Shown: positions 1-8,563, counted from the stretch's first letter. The stretch is DNA of 64,000 nucleotides from Streptomyces tagetis (GCF_018069565.1 NZ_JAGPNL010000004.1:372001-436000); one strand, 5' to 3'. The notes: generated from the sequence alone by a model not told the origin. Numbers and translations: made by a program.

Positions 1-19
1 CCGGCCAGGGGCGGGGCCG

Positions 20-1249
20 TCAGCGGCGGGCGACGCCCTCCGCACGGGCGGCGGCGGCCACCGCGGCCGTGACGGCCGGGGCGACGCGCTCGTCGAACGG
101 GGACGGGATGACGTAGTCCGCGGCGAGGTCGTCGCCGACCACACCGGCCAGCGCCTCCGCGGCGGCGAGCTTCATGCCCTCGGTGATCCGGGAGGCCCGC
201 ACCTGGAGCGCGCCCGCGAAGATCCCCGGGAACGCCAGCACGTTGTTGATCTGGTTGGGGAAGTCGGAGCGGCCCGTGGCGACGACCGCCGCGTACTTCC
301 GGGCGATCTCGGGGTGCACCTCGGGGTTCGGGTTGGCCATGGCGAACACGAACGCGCCCTCGGCCATCGAGGCCACCGCCGGCTCGGGCACCGTACCGCC
401 GGAGACGCCGATGAAGACGTCGGCACCGTCGAGCGCCGCCTCCAGGGAGCCGGACAGCCCCGCCTTGTTGGTGAACGAGGCGAGTTCCCGCTTGACCTCG
501 GTGAGGTCGTCCCGGTCCGCCGAGACGACGCCCTTGCGGTCGGTGACCGCGACGTCGCCGATGCCGGCGCCCACCAGCATCCGGGCGATGGCCACGCCGG
601 CCGCGCCCGCGCCGGAGATCACCGCGCGCAGCTCGCCCAGCGAGCGCCCGCTCAGCCGCGCCGCGTTGCGCAGCGCCGCCAGGGTCACGATCGCCGTGCC
701 GTGCTGGTCGTCGTGGAAGACCGGGATGTCCAGCCGCTCCTGGAGCTTGCGCTCGACCTCGAAGCAGCGCGGCGCGGAGATGTCCTCCAGGTTGACGCCG
801 CCGAACGAGGGAGCGAGCCGGACCACGGTGTCGACGATCTCGTCGGCGTCCGTGCAGGCGAGCGCGATCGGCACCGCGTCGACCCCGCCGAACTGCTTGA
901 AGAGGATGGCCTTGCCCTCCATCACCGGGAGGGAGGCTTCGGGGCCGATGTCGCCGAGGCCGAGCACGGCCGTGCCGTCGGTGACGACGGCCACCACGGA
1001 CGACTTCCACGTGTAGTCGTGGACGAGGTCCGGCTGCTCGGCGATCGCGCTGCACACCTTCGCGACGCCGGGCGTGTACGCCAGCGACAGGTCGTCCCGG
1101 TCGCGGACCGGCACGGTGGCCTGGACGGCCATCTTGCCACCGCGGTGCAGGGCGAACGCGGGCTCGAAGGCGTCAAGGGGCTCCGCCCCCGCCTTCTGCT
1201 CCGTCGGCACGTCGCTGTCGCTGGGAGGATTGACGATCTCCGCTGCCAC
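20..1249 (-). CDS. malic enzyme (malate oxidoreductase, decarboxylating)
   Basis: Cytosolic malic enzyme, converting L-malate to pyruvate and CO2 with reduction of NAD(P). The 409-residue protein has the short bacterial architecture: an N-terminal malic domain with LHRGGKMAV (34-42) and LAYTPGVA (56-63), metal/substrate residues in FHDDQHGTA (178-186), and a Rossmann fold with SGAGAAGVA (212-220). The GTG start at 1249 follows a GGGGTAA-like ribosome site. As I recall, S. coelicolor has two malic enzymes, one NAD- and one NADP-preferring; cofactor choice cannot be read safely here. It is divergent from the amino-acid ABC operon across a 620-base gap, and its downstream neighbour lies outside the window. 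The family call is secure. Confidence 0.95.
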   Translation of the reverse strand: MAAEIVNPPSDSDVPTEQKAGAEPLDAFEPAFALHRGGKMAVQATVPVRDRDDLSLAYTPGVAKVCSAIAEQPDLVHDYTWKSSVVAVVTDGTAVLGLGDIGPEASLPVMEGKAILFKQFGGVDAVPIALACTDADEIVDTVVRLAPSFGGVNLEDISAPRCFEVERKLQERLDIPVFHDDQHGTAIVTLAALRNAARLSGRSLGELRAVISGAGAAGVAIARMLVGAGIGDVAVTDRKGVVSADRDDLTEVKRELASFTNKAGLSGSLEAALDGADVFIGVSGGTVPEPAVASMAEGAFVFAMANPNPEVHPEIARKYAAVVATGRSDFPNQINNVLAFPGIFAGALQVRASRITEGMKLAAAEALAGVVGDDLAADYVIPSPFDERVAPAVTAAVAAAARAEGVARR

Positions 1250-1551
1250 TTGTTGTTACCCCTTAAATGTTCATGGTTTGAGGGTTGTCCGCTCCGGGTG
1301 AGGAGCGAGCGGGCACCGCGCGGGACCTTGGCCGTTGATGCACACGGTTCCCGGCGCGACGGGTGCGCCGCACACGCACCCTGAGCCCCTGATGAGGGGT
1401 GTAATGAACCTTCTTACCCGACGGACGGCCCCCGAGACGAGTCCGTTCAGCGCAAGCTCACATGCCGGACCCCGGTTTCCGCACACCGGTGACATGGCTC
1501 ATAACGTCACTACCGGGCAACCTCGCACATCCTCTTGACAGATCTCGAAAA

Positions 1552-1572
1552 CGAACGTTGCAACGACGTTCG
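1552..1572. promoter_or_regulatory. nested palindrome, candidate operator
   Basis: CGAACGT (1552-1558) and ACGTTCG (1566-1572) are inverted repeats. A second perfect palindrome, CGTTGCAACG (1556-1565), is nested across the spacer. The element starts 11 bases after a TTGACA hexamer, so a bound regulator could block that promoter. Which divergent gene it serves, and which protein binds, cannot be told from sequence. Confidence 0.4.
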
Positions 1573-1757
1573 TACGCGCGAAGCATGCTCGTTTACCGGA
1601 GTTCGCCGGAGATCTTCCGGCCGGAACGCGGCGTTCCCGGAAGCGTTGGGTCGTGATGTACCGACCTGATCCGGTTCGGGGGGTGACCCGTTATCCGATT
1701 TTGACATGGCGGGCCCCCTGAACGGCGGAGTCCGAATGGCAAGATGCCGTCATCACA

Positions 1758-1793
1758 CGAGGTGACGGCACTCGAAGGCGTGTACTCACCTCG
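1758..1793 (+). promoter_or_regulatory. inverted repeat in the leader of the ABC operon
   Basis: CGAGGTGA (1758-1765) and TCACCTCG (1786-1793) form an 8-bp inverted repeat with a 20-base spacer, 77 bases before the binding-protein start. It could be a leader hairpin or an operator; there is no U tract to suggest termination. Confidence 0.35.
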
Positions 1794-1869
1794 GCTCCAC
1801 GGCGTCGGCGGGTCACCCGGCCGGCGCCGCGTCCCATCGGCTACTCCCTCATCCGCCGGAGGAACCACC

Positions 1870-2835
1870 ATGACCGCACGCATCACCCGTCGTCCCACCC
1901 CGGCGCAGTCCCGGCTAGCCGCGGTCGGCGCGATCGCGGTCGCCGGCGCCCTGCTGCTCACCGGCTGCGGAGACCAGACCGAAAAGGGCGGCTCCGACGG
2001 CGCCGCCAAGTCGGACGCGGCGGCCCCGCTGGCCGACAAGCTGCCCCAGGCCATCCGCGACAAGGGCGTCATCAAGGTCGGCTCCGACATCGCGTACGCC
2101 CCCGTCGAATTCAAGGACGACTCCGGCAAGACGGTCGGTATCGACCCGGATCTCGCCGAAGCCCTGGGCAAGCAGCTCGGCGTGAAGTTCGAGTTCCAGA
2201 ACGGCACGTTCGACACCCTCATCGGCGGCCTGGCCTCCAAGCGGTACGACATCGCCATGTCGGCGATGACCGACACCAAGGACCGCCAGGAGGGCATCGA
2301 CGCCGACACCGGCAAGAAGGTCGGCGCGGGCGTCGACTTCGTCGACTACTTCACCGCGGGCGTCTCGCTCTACACCAACAAGGGCGACGACCAGGGGATC
2401 AAGACCTGGGACGACCTCTGTGGCAAGACCATGGCGGTCCAGCGCAACACCTTCTCCCACGACCTCGCCCGGGAACAGGCGAAGAAGTGCGTGAAGGACG
2501 GCAAGAAGACCCTCAAGGTCGAGGACTTCGGGACCAACCCCGAGGCCGAGACCCGGATGCGGTCCAAGGGCGCGAACGTCGTCTCCGCCGACTTCCCGAT
2601 CGCCGCGTACTCGGTGAAGAAGTCCGGCGGCGGCGCGTACTTCGAGATCGTCGGCGACCAGGTCGAGGCGGGTCCTTACGGCATCGCGGTCGCCAAGAAC
2701 AACACGCAGCTCCGCGACGCGCTGCAAGCGGCCGTCCAGGCCGTCATCGACAGCGGCGAGTACCAGAAGATCATCGAGAAGTGGGGCGTCGAGGAGGGCG
2801 CCATCACCGAGGCGAAGATCAACGGCGGCTCCTGA
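1870..2835 (+). CDS. polar amino-acid ABC transporter, substrate-binding lipoprotein
   Basis: Extracellular lipoprotein that captures a polar amino acid for the permease and ATPase encoded downstream. The 321-residue product begins with a twin-Arg/hydrophobic leader and a lipobox LLTGC, so Cys is about residue 35. The mature part is a family-3 solute-binding domain: KGVIKVGSDIAYAPVEF, then GIDPDLAEALGKQLGV and DTLIGGLASKRYDIAMSAM. The ATG at 1870 is chosen because GGAGGA lies just upstream and it is the first start that puts a signal peptide at the N-terminus; the frame is open further upstream but reads as non-coding. The permease gene starts 36 bases downstream. Substrate is unknown; glutamine, glutamate or cystine types are possible. 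Confidence 0.93.
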   Translation: MTARITRRPTPAQSRLAAVGAIAVAGALLLTGCGDQTEKGGSDGAAKSDAAAPLADKLPQAIRDKGVIKVGSDIAYAPVEFKDDSGKTVGIDPDLAEALGKQLGVKFEFQNGTFDTLIGGLASKRYDIAMSAMTDTKDRQEGIDADTGKKVGAGVDFVDYFTAGVSLYTNKGDDQGIKTWDDLCGKTMAVQRNTFSHDLAREQAKKCVKDGKKTLKVEDFGTNPEAETRMRSKGANVVSADFPIAAYSVKKSGGGAYFEIVGDQVEAGPYGIAVAKNNTQLRDALQAAVQAVIDSGEYQKIIEKWGVEEGAITEAKINGGS

Positions 2836-2871
2836 CCCGGCACCGTTCGACTCCGTCCGAAAGGCTTCTCC

Positions 2872-3810
2872 GTGACTGTCGACATCGACAAGACGACAGG
2901 CCCCGACGTGACGCCGCCCGCCGGACCGGAGGCCATCAAGGCCGTTCCGGTCCGGCACCCGTGGCGCTACGTCTCCGCCGCCGTCGCGCTCTTCCTCCTG
3001 GGCTCGGTCGTCTACGCCTTCGCCCAAGGTGACATCAACTGGGCCGCGATCCCCGAGTACTTCTTCGACGACCGCATCCTGGAGGGCGTCTGGAAGACCC
3101 TGCTGCTCACGGTGATGTCGATGCTCATCGGCATCATCGGCGGCATCCTGCTCGCCGTGATGCGCCTGTCGAAGAACCCGGTGACCTCGTCCATCGCCTG
3201 GTTCTACATCTGGTTCTTCCGCGGCACCCCGGTCCTGGTCCAGCTCTTCGTCTGGTTCAACCTGGGCCTGGTCTTCGAGTACATCAACCTGGGGCCGATC
3301 TACAAGGACTACTGGTCCTCCTTCATGACGCCGCTGCTGACGGCGCTGCTCGGCCTGGGCCTCAACGAGGCCGCGTACATGGCGGAGATCTGCCGGGCCG
3401 GCCTGCTCTCGGTCGACGAGGGCCAGACCGAGGCGTCGCACGCGCTCGGCATGAGCCAGGCGAAGACGCTCCGCCGGATCGTCATCCCGCAGGCCATGCG
3501 GGTGATCGTGCCGCCCACCGGCAACGAGGTCATCAACATGCTGAAGACGACCTCGCTCGTCTCGGCGGTGCAGTTCTACGACCTCTTCAAGCACTCGCAG
3601 GACATCGGCCAGAACGCCGGCTCGACGGTCGAGATGTACTTCCTGGCCGCCACCTGGTACCTGATCATGACCTCGCTGCTCAGCGTCGGCCAGTACTACA
3701 TCGAGCGGTACTACGCGCGCGGCTCCAGCCGTTCCCTGCCGCCGACGCCGTGGCAGCGGTTCTCGGCCGCGGTCCTGCCCGCCCGCCGTCCGAAGGGAGT
3801 GGCGGCATGA
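2872..3810 (+). CDS. amino-acid ABC transporter permease (HisM/GlnP type)
   Basis: Inner-membrane permease of the polar amino-acid uptake system. The 312-residue protein has a charged N-terminal tail, a first membrane segment around 27-45 and then a His/Glu/Gln/Arg/opine-type MetI domain. The EAA loop is readable as EASHALGMSQAKTLRRIVIP, the coupling site for the ATPase. It starts with GTG at 2872. Its TGA stop overlaps the ATG of the ATPase gene (ATGA at 3807-3810), indicating translational coupling. One permease gene suggests a homodimeric channel. Confidence 0.94.
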   Translation: MTVDIDKTTGPDVTPPAGPEAIKAVPVRHPWRYVSAAVALFLLGSVVYAFAQGDINWAAIPEYFFDDRILEGVWKTLLLTVMSMLIGIIGGILLAVMRLSKNPVTSSIAWFYIWFFRGTPVLVQLFVWFNLGLVFEYINLGPIYKDYWSSFMTPLLTALLGLGLNEAAYMAEICRAGLLSVDEGQTEASHALGMSQAKTLRRIVIPQAMRVIVPPTGNEVINMLKTTSLVSAVQFYDLFKHSQDIGQNAGSTVEMYFLAATWYLIMTSLLSVGQYYIERYYARGSSRSLPPTPWQRFSAAVLPARRPKGVAA

Positions 3811-4580
3811 CCCAGTCCTCCCCCGCCATGGTCAAGGCCGAGGGCGTCCACAAGTCCTTCGGCGCGGTGCAGGTCCTCAAGGGCATCGACCTGGAGGTCA
3901 GGTCCGGCGAGGTCTTCTGCCTCATCGGCCCCTCCGGCTCCGGCAAGTCGACGTTCCTGCGCTGTATCAACCACCTGGAGAAGATCAACGCCGGGCGGCT
4001 GTACGTCGACGGCGAGCTGGTCGGCTACCGGCAGAGGGGCGACCGGCTCCACGAGCTGAAGGACACCGAGGTCGCGCTCAAGCGGCGGGACATCGGCATG
4101 GTCTTCCAGCGCTTCAACCTGTTCCCCCACAAGACCGCGGTGGAGAACGTGATGGAGGCGCCGGTCCAGGTCAGGGGCGTGCCGCGGCAGGCGGCGTGGC
4201 AGCGCGCGATGCAGCTCCTGGAGCGGGTGGGGCTGGCCGACAAGGCGGGGAACTACCCCTCGCAGCTCTCCGGCGGCCAGCAGCAGCGGGTGGCGATCGC
4301 CCGCGCGCTGGCGATGGACCCGAAGCTGATGCTGTTCGACGAGCCCACCTCGGCGCTCGACCCGGAGCTGGTCGGCGACGTCCTCGACGTCATGCGCGAC
4401 CTCGCCCGCAGCGGCATGACGATGGTCGTCGTCACCCATGAGATGGGTTTCGCCCGCGAGGTGGGCGACAGCCTGGTCTTCATGGACGGCGGCGTGGTCG
4501 TCGAGGCGGGCGACCCGCGCGAGGTGCTGACCGACCCGAAGGAGGAGCGGACCAAGGCGTTCCTGTCCAAGGTGCTCTGA
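3807..4580 (+). CDS. amino-acid ABC transporter ATP-binding protein (GlnQ type)
   Basis: Cytoplasmic ATPase powering the transporter. The 257-residue protein carries a Walker A motif GPSGSGKST (about 40-48), a Q-loop in MVFQRFNLFPHKT, the ABC signature LSGGQQQRVAIARAL, a Walker B LMLFDEPTSALDPE and an H-loop in VVVTHEM. The ATG at 3807 overlaps the permease stop. A strong bidirectional hairpin 25 bases after its stop ends the three-gene operon. GlnQ/HisP-class assignment is secure; the substrate is not. Confidence 0.95.
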   Translation: MTQSSPAMVKAEGVHKSFGAVQVLKGIDLEVRSGEVFCLIGPSGSGKSTFLRCINHLEKINAGRLYVDGELVGYRQRGDRLHELKDTEVALKRRDIGMVFQRFNLFPHKTAVENVMEAPVQVRGVPRQAAWQRAMQLLERVGLADKAGNYPSQLSGGQQQRVAIARALAMDPKLMLFDEPTSALDPELVGDVLDVMRDLARSGMTMVVVTHEMGFAREVGDSLVFMDGGVVVEAGDPREVLTDPKEERTKAFLSKVL

Positions 4581-4604
4581 CGCCCGCGCGAGCGGCCGGC
4601 AACG

Positions 4605-4638
4605 GAGGGGCGGTACGGAACGGTCCGTACCGCCCCTT
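4605..4638. terminator. bidirectional hairpin between ABC operon and methyltransferase
   Basis: GGGGCGGTACGGA (4607-4619) pairs perfectly with TCCGTACCGCCCC (4624-4636) around a 4-base loop, with CTT following on the + strand. It lies between two convergent genes and probably terminates both. Confidence 0.85.
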
Positions 4639-4653
4639 CTCGCGCGTACCGGG

Positions 4654-5424
4654 CTACTTCACCGCCAGCACCAGCGTGTCGGAGGGCGAGCACCAGACGG
4701 GACGGGCCTCGCCGAAGCCCTTCTCGCGCAGCACGCGCGCGTGCCACTCCGCCGGGGGCGTCTCGCCGTCGGCGTGTTCGCCGTAGATCTCGAAGCGCCG
4801 GGCGGTGGGTCCGGCGAGCACCGGGTCCTCGGCGGCCAGCCGCCACCAGTCGGCCCAGTCGAGGGCGCCGCCCCGGCGGGCCTCCTCCATCCGGGCGTGG
4901 CGCTGGGCGCGCTCGGCGGCGTTGATCCGGGGCGTCGACTCGTCGATCGTGCGGTCGGCGTTCATGAAGACGCCGCCGTCGCGGACGAGTGCGGCGAGGT
5001 GGCCGTAGAGAGCGGCGAGGGGTTCGGCGTGGAGCCAGTGCAGGGCGGTGGCGGTGAGGACGGCGTCGTACGTGTCGTGCGGCAGCCGCCGCGTCCAGTC
5101 GGGGTCCTTGAGGTCGGCGGTGACCAGGGTGACCCGCTCGTCGTCGGCGAAGGTGCCCTCGGCGATGGCGAGGAGCGCGGGGTCGAGGTCCACGCCGGTG
5201 CTGGTGGCGCCGGGGAGGCGGGCGAGGAGGCGGGCGGTGATGGTGCCGGTGCCGCAGGCGAGGTCGAGCACGCGCGGGGCGGGGCCGACCAGGGCCTCGA
5301 CCATGTCGAGCATGATCCGGAAACGTTCCTCGCGGTCCGGCATGTACCACTCCTGCTGCCGGTCCCAGCTCTCCTGCCAGGCGTTCCAGTCGGTACCGGC
5401 GGTGGTGGTGTCCGCGTCCGTCAT
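4654..5424 (-). CDS. class I SAM-dependent methyltransferase
   Basis: Soluble methyltransferase of unknown substrate, 256 residues. SAM motif I is VLDLACGTGTITARLL (about 52-67), followed by the acidic loop TGVDLDP and motif-II-like VTADLKDPDW; LTATALHWLHAEP is typical of the Methyltransf_11/25 group. The ATG at 5424 is preferred over an upstream in-frame start because a GGGAG site precedes it and the extra 14 residues look like leader. It converges on the ABC operon and is divergent from the CGNR-protein gene, 99 bases away. Confidence 0.85.
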   Translation of the reverse strand: MTDADTTTAGTDWNAWQESWDRQQEWYMPDREERFRIMLDMVEALVGPAPRVLDLACGTGTITARLLARLPGATSTGVDLDPALLAIAEGTFADDERVTLVTADLKDPDWTRRLPHDTYDAVLTATALHWLHAEPLAALYGHLAALVRDGGVFMNADRTIDESTPRINAAERAQRHARMEEARRGGALDWADWWRLAAEDPVLAGPTARRFEIYGEHADGETPPAEWHARVLREKGFGEARPVWCSPSDTLVLAVK

Positions 5425-5523
5425 CGGGGGCTCCCTCGCATCGCATACGTAATACCCTGTAAGCACGATCAGCCATTACCCGACCGCAGGCACGACCCTA
5501 GAGCCCCGTCGTAAGGACTACAA

Positions 5524-6153
5524 GTGGAACTGGCCTATTACTCGGATTACGCCGTACGCCTCGTCAACACCGAGGAGCCGGCCCGGGGGCAGGACTCGCT
5601 GACGTCGGTGGACGCCGTCCGCGGACTCTTCGGCGCCAACCAGTCCGCGGGACGCCGCGCCACCGAGGCGGACGTCACCCGCTTCCGGTCGGTCCGGGGA
5701 CGGCTGCGCGCGGTCTTCGAGGCGGCGGACGGCGGCGACGAGACTCTCGCCGTGGACCTGCTGAACTCGCTGCTGCTGGAGTTCCCGGTGAGCCCGCAGA
5801 TCTCCGGCCACGACTACCGGGACGACGACGGCCGCCCCCTGTGGCATATGCACCTCGCGGACCACCCCTCCAACGCGACCGCCGGCTTCGCCGCGATCGC
5901 CGCGATGGGCCTCGCCTTCCACCTCACCGAGTACGGCGTCGACCGCCTCGGCCTGTGCGAGGCGCCGCCCTGCCGCAACGCCTACCTGGACACCTCCACC
6001 AACCGCTCCCGGCGCTACTGCTCCGACCGCTGCGCCACCCGCGCCAACGTGGCCGCCTACCGGGCCCGCAAACGCCTGGAGGCGGACCGGTCGGCCGCCA
6101 CCGGCCGCAGCGCGGAGAGCGCCCAGCCGACCGTGGCCAGCGCCGAGCGCTGA
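5524..6153 (+). CDS. ABATE/CGNR zinc-finger protein, putative regulator
   Basis: The 209-residue protein has an N-terminal ABATE-like domain (residues about 1-140, including YSDYAVRLVNTEE) and a C-terminal CGNR zinc finger. The finger cysteines are visible in LCEAPPCRNAYLD and RYCSDRCATRANVAAYR; the name-giving CGNR is CATR here. Such proteins are treated as stress-related transcription regulators, but targets are unknown. GTG at 5524 follows an AAGGA site. Its last 97 bases overlap the 3' end of sodX on the other strand. Confidence 0.85.
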   Translation: MELAYYSDYAVRLVNTEEPARGQDSLTSVDAVRGLFGANQSAGRRATEADVTRFRSVRGRLRAVFEAADGGDETLAVDLLNSLLLEFPVSPQISGHDYRDDDGRPLWHMHLADHPSNATAGFAAIAAMGLAFHLTEYGVDRLGLCEAPPCRNAYLDTSTNRSRRYCSDRCATRANVAAYRARKRLEADRSAATGRSAESAQPTVASAER

Positions 6154-6494
6154 TCCGCCCGCCGGCGCCGGTAGCGCAGCCGCACCCGGCCGAGGACCAG
6201 TTCCCCGGGGACGACCCCGTAGTCGGTGCTGTCGCCGCCGGCGAAGGGGTTGTCCCCGAGCACCCACCAGCCGGTCCCGCGCCGCTCGACGGCGCGTTTG
6301 ACGACCAGCAGGTCCTGCTGGAAGGGGTGGCGCAGCACGACCACGTCACCCGCACGGACCCTCGCTCCCCAGTGCACCACGAGCAGATCGCCGTGGTGCA
6401 GCGTGGGCACCATCGACGGCCCGCTCACCTCGGCGGGCCCGAACGGCAGCGGCCCCGACACCCGCTCGGCCTCCTGCGACGGCTCCGGCATCAC
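6057..6494 (-). CDS. sodX: SodX, S26-family protease for nickel superoxide dismutase maturation
   Basis: Signal-peptidase-like Ser/Lys protease thought to remove the short N-terminal extension of SodN. In 145 residues it has the S26 boxes: nucleophile in SGPSMVPTL (Ser27), VVLRHP, catalytic Lys in LVVKRAV (Lys66) and a GDNPFAG box near 80. Unlike membrane signal peptidases it shows no N-terminal membrane anchor, which fits a cytoplasmic leader substrate. It is divergent from sodN with 143 bases between starts, the usual actinobacterial arrangement. Its final 97 bases are also coding for the convergent CGNR gene. Confidence 0.93.
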   Translation of the reverse strand: MMPEPSQEAERVSGPLPFGPAEVSGPSMVPTLHHGDLLVVHWGARVRAGDVVVLRHPFQQDLLVVKRAVERRGTGWWVLGDNPFAGGDSTDYGVVPGELVLGRVRLRYRRRRADQRSALATVGWALSALRPVAADRSASRRLRAR

Positions 6495-6637
6495 CCGGCA
6501 CCTCCCCTGTTCTGTCCTCCACCAGTGTCAGTTTCACCCCGGACTTTTGTCCTAAGCCCACGGGGGCACCCGCCTCATCGGGCCTCCCAGGGAGTAATGT
6601 CCCCCCTGAGAAGACGATCACGAGGAAGGATTGCTTC

Positions 6638-7033
6638 ATGCTTTCCCGCCTGTTTGCCCCCAAGGTCACGGTCAGCGCCCACTGCGACCTGCCCTGCGGC
6701 GTGTACGACCCGGCCCAGGCCCGCATCGAGGCGGAGTCGGTGAAGGCCGTCCAGGAGAAGATGGCCGGCAACGACGACCCGCACTTCCAGATGCGCGCCA
6801 CGGACATCAAGGAGCAGCGCGCCGAGCTGGCCAAGCACCACGTCTCGGTGCTGTGGAGCGACTACTTCAAGCCCCCGCACTTCGAGAAGTACCCGGAGCT
6901 GCACCAGTTGGTCAACGACACCCTGAAGGCCCTCTCGGCCGCCAAGGGCTCGACCGACCCGGCCACCGGCCAGAAGGCACTGGACTACATCGCCCAGATC
7001 GACAAGATCTTCTGGGAGACCAAGAAGGCCTGA
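6638..7033 (+). CDS. sodN: nickel superoxide dismutase
   Basis: Ni-dependent superoxide dismutase, a cytoplasmic hexamer in Streptomyces. The 131-residue precursor has a 14-residue leader followed by the nickel hook HCDLPCGVYDP. His15, Cys16 and Cys20 become His1, Cys2 and Cys6 of the 117-residue mature enzyme after SodX cleavage. A GAGGAAGG site precedes the ATG. In S. coelicolor, nickel availability acts through Nur and an sRNA from the sodF 3' UTR that pairs with the sodN mRNA start; the matching target would lie in the leader around 6600-6650, but sodF is not in this window so pairing cannot be checked. Confidence 0.97.
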   Translation: MLSRLFAPKVTVSAHCDLPCGVYDPAQARIEAESVKAVQEKMAGNDDPHFQMRATDIKEQRAELAKHHVSVLWSDYFKPPHFEKYPELHQLVNDTLKALSAAKGSTDPATGQKALDYIAQIDKIFWETKKA

Positions 7034-7085
7034 TCTTGCCCCAGGCCCTTTGACCGGCGGTCCACCCGACCCCCCGGCCTCCCAC

Positions 7086-7139
7086 CCGCACCCGGCCCCC
7101 CAGCCCGCCAACCACGGCACCCTGGGGGGCCGGGTGCGG
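7086..7139 (+). terminator. sodN terminator hairpin
   Basis: CCGCACCCGGCCCCCCAG (7086-7103) is perfectly complementary to 7122-7139, an 18-bp stem with an 18-base loop, 52 bases after sodN. A pyrimidine run (TCTTCTTC) follows on the + strand. Confidence 0.85.
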
Positions 7140-7184
7140 TCTTCTTCGCGTCTGCGCACCCGGCCCCTATGGTGCCGTTCGTGG

Positions 7185-7874
7185 TCAGGGAGATTTTGTG
7201 CGTGTTGGGGTGGCTGCTTGTTGCAGTTGTCGGGTGATGGTCTGTTCGCCTTGGCCGTTCGCTGTTTTTTCGAGGCTTTGGTCGTCGGGGAGGGAGAAGC
7301 GCTCGCCGCGGGCGACGTCGTCTTCGCTCAGGGTGCGTCCGCACCACTCTCCTCGGCCGACGGTGGCGTCGTCGAAGGGGACGGCGGCGCCCTCCCCGAG
7401 TACCACCCACTGGTCGTCGGACCAGCGGAGGGCGAGGAGGTAGGTGTGGCCGGGCTCCAGACGGGGAGCCGCCGCGGTCGTTCTCTTGGTGCGCTTGCCG
7501 CCGTCCCGGTAGACGTTCCAGCCGGCGGCCACCATGTCGAAGCCCTCGCCCAGGGAGTGCCGGGGGCGCTGCGAGGACCACAGGACCTTGTCCGTGTGGA
7601 AGGTGACCTTGCGGTCGGTCTGGTACTGGATCGCGCCCTTGGTGAAGTCGCGGCGGTTGGTGTCCTGTTCGGCTGTGGGCCGGGCCACGACGACGTGGTC
7701 GGCGCCGGTGACCCAGTCCTCCGCCGTCTGGGAGGCGTAGCCGTCGCTGGGGATTCCGCAGCCGACCACGGTGTCCAGACCGTCGTGGCCGACCAGGACC
7801 GCGGCGGCGACGCCCACCAGGGCCAGGCCCGCGACGACGGGGCTCGGCAGGCGTTCGGCAACCATCGTTCGCAT
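7185..7874 (-). CDS. hypothetical single-pass membrane protein
   Basis: I do not recognise this 229-residue protein. It has one N-terminal hydrophobic segment (about 11-30, PVVAGLALVGVAAAVLVG) and then an extracytoplasmic-looking domain with GCGIPSDGYASQTAEDWV, HTDKVLWSSQRPRHSLG, and EPGHTYLLALRW near the middle. Two cysteines (in VGCG and EWCGR) could pair. The ATG at 7874 is chosen because AGGAGG stands 10 bases upstream; the frame is open further up but reads as non-coding. Another ATG lies three codons inside. It converges on sodN past the terminator. The 228 bases upstream hold no gene. Confidence 0.7.
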   Translation of the reverse strand: MRTMVAERLPSPVVAGLALVGVAAAVLVGHDGLDTVVGCGIPSDGYASQTAEDWVTGADHVVVARPTAEQDTNRRDFTKGAIQYQTDRKVTFHTDKVLWSSQRPRHSLGEGFDMVAAGWNVYRDGGKRTKRTTAAAPRLEPGHTYLLALRWSDDQWVVLGEGAAVPFDDATVGRGEWCGRTLSEDDVARGERFSLPDDQSLEKTANGQGEQTITRQLQQAATPTRTKSP

Positions 7875-8102
7875 GTCTACCGGGCCTCCTGAGCCGGGCG
7901 GAGGGCGGAGGCGTAGCGGCGGAAGAGGACGCTCCCGGTCCGGCTGGGGGCGGTCGACTCCGCCGGGCCGGTACGCGGACGGGTTCGAACGTTCAACAGA
8001 GGACACCGCTCTCGGGACAGGGACAAGGACAGGGGCAAGGACAGGCCGGGAGGCACCGCGCGGTACCTCCCGGCCTCGATGACGTGACACGGACGGAGAT
8101 GG

Positions 8103-8520
8103 TCAGTCGGCCGTGGTGACGTCCAGGGAGACGCTGTTCACGACGTACCGGTTCTCACCGTCTCCGCACGCGTCCCACTCGTCCCTCGGTGGCTGGTCCG
8201 GACCGTGGAGCCGCCCTTCCCGGTGTCACGCGTCCATGCCGTGGCCGAGTTCTTCGGCGGCTGTGTGCCAGAAGGAGTTCTCCTCGGCCACGGCGCGGGG
8301 GCGTCGAGGGCCGCGAAGCGTGCCGGCAGGGCGTCGGTGAGGGCGTCGGCGGCCTCTTCGTCCTCGTCCGGGCCCCCGGGGGGGGCGGCCTCCTCGGCGG
8401 CCTTCCCGTAGGCGTGGGTGAAGGCGGTGAACGCCTCGACACCGGGGCGTCCTGCCAGGTGCCCGGGTAGGGGCGGCGGGCGCGGCCGGCGAGGTGGGTG
8501 GCGATTTCGGTGTCGTTCAT
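8103..8520 (-). pseudogene. frameshifted remnant of a small hypothetical gene
   Basis: Reading the minus strand from ATG at 8520, good third-position GC coding jumps between frames. MNDTEIATHLAGR... runs to about 8462. A second frame gives PGVEAFTAFTHAYGKAAEEA and ALTDALPARFAALDAP to about 8290. A third frame gives AVAEENSFWHTAAEELGHG, meets an in-frame TGA at 8226-8228, and then continues with ENRYVVNSVSLDVTTAD to a TGA at 8103-8105. No single frame spans it. I do not recognise the family. A broken gene is most likely, but sequencing errors are possible, since long G/C homopolymers lie inside (around 8375-8395). Confidence 0.5.
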
Positions 8521-8563
8521 GGCGTGAATCCAGCCGGCGCCTACGACACTCGCGCCCACCGCC

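Larger units (their letters stand above)
1250..1869. other. divergent intergenic region between malic enzyme and ABC operon
   Basis: This 620-base stretch has no convincing gene: short open frames lack third-position GC bias and ribosome sites, and base composition is less GC-rich than the flanks. It must hold promoters for both divergent genes. A TTGACA hexamer lies at 1535-1540 and another at 1701-1706, but neither has a good -10 at 17-18 bases. It also contains the symmetrical elements listed at 1552-1572 and 1758-1793. Confidence 0.6.
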
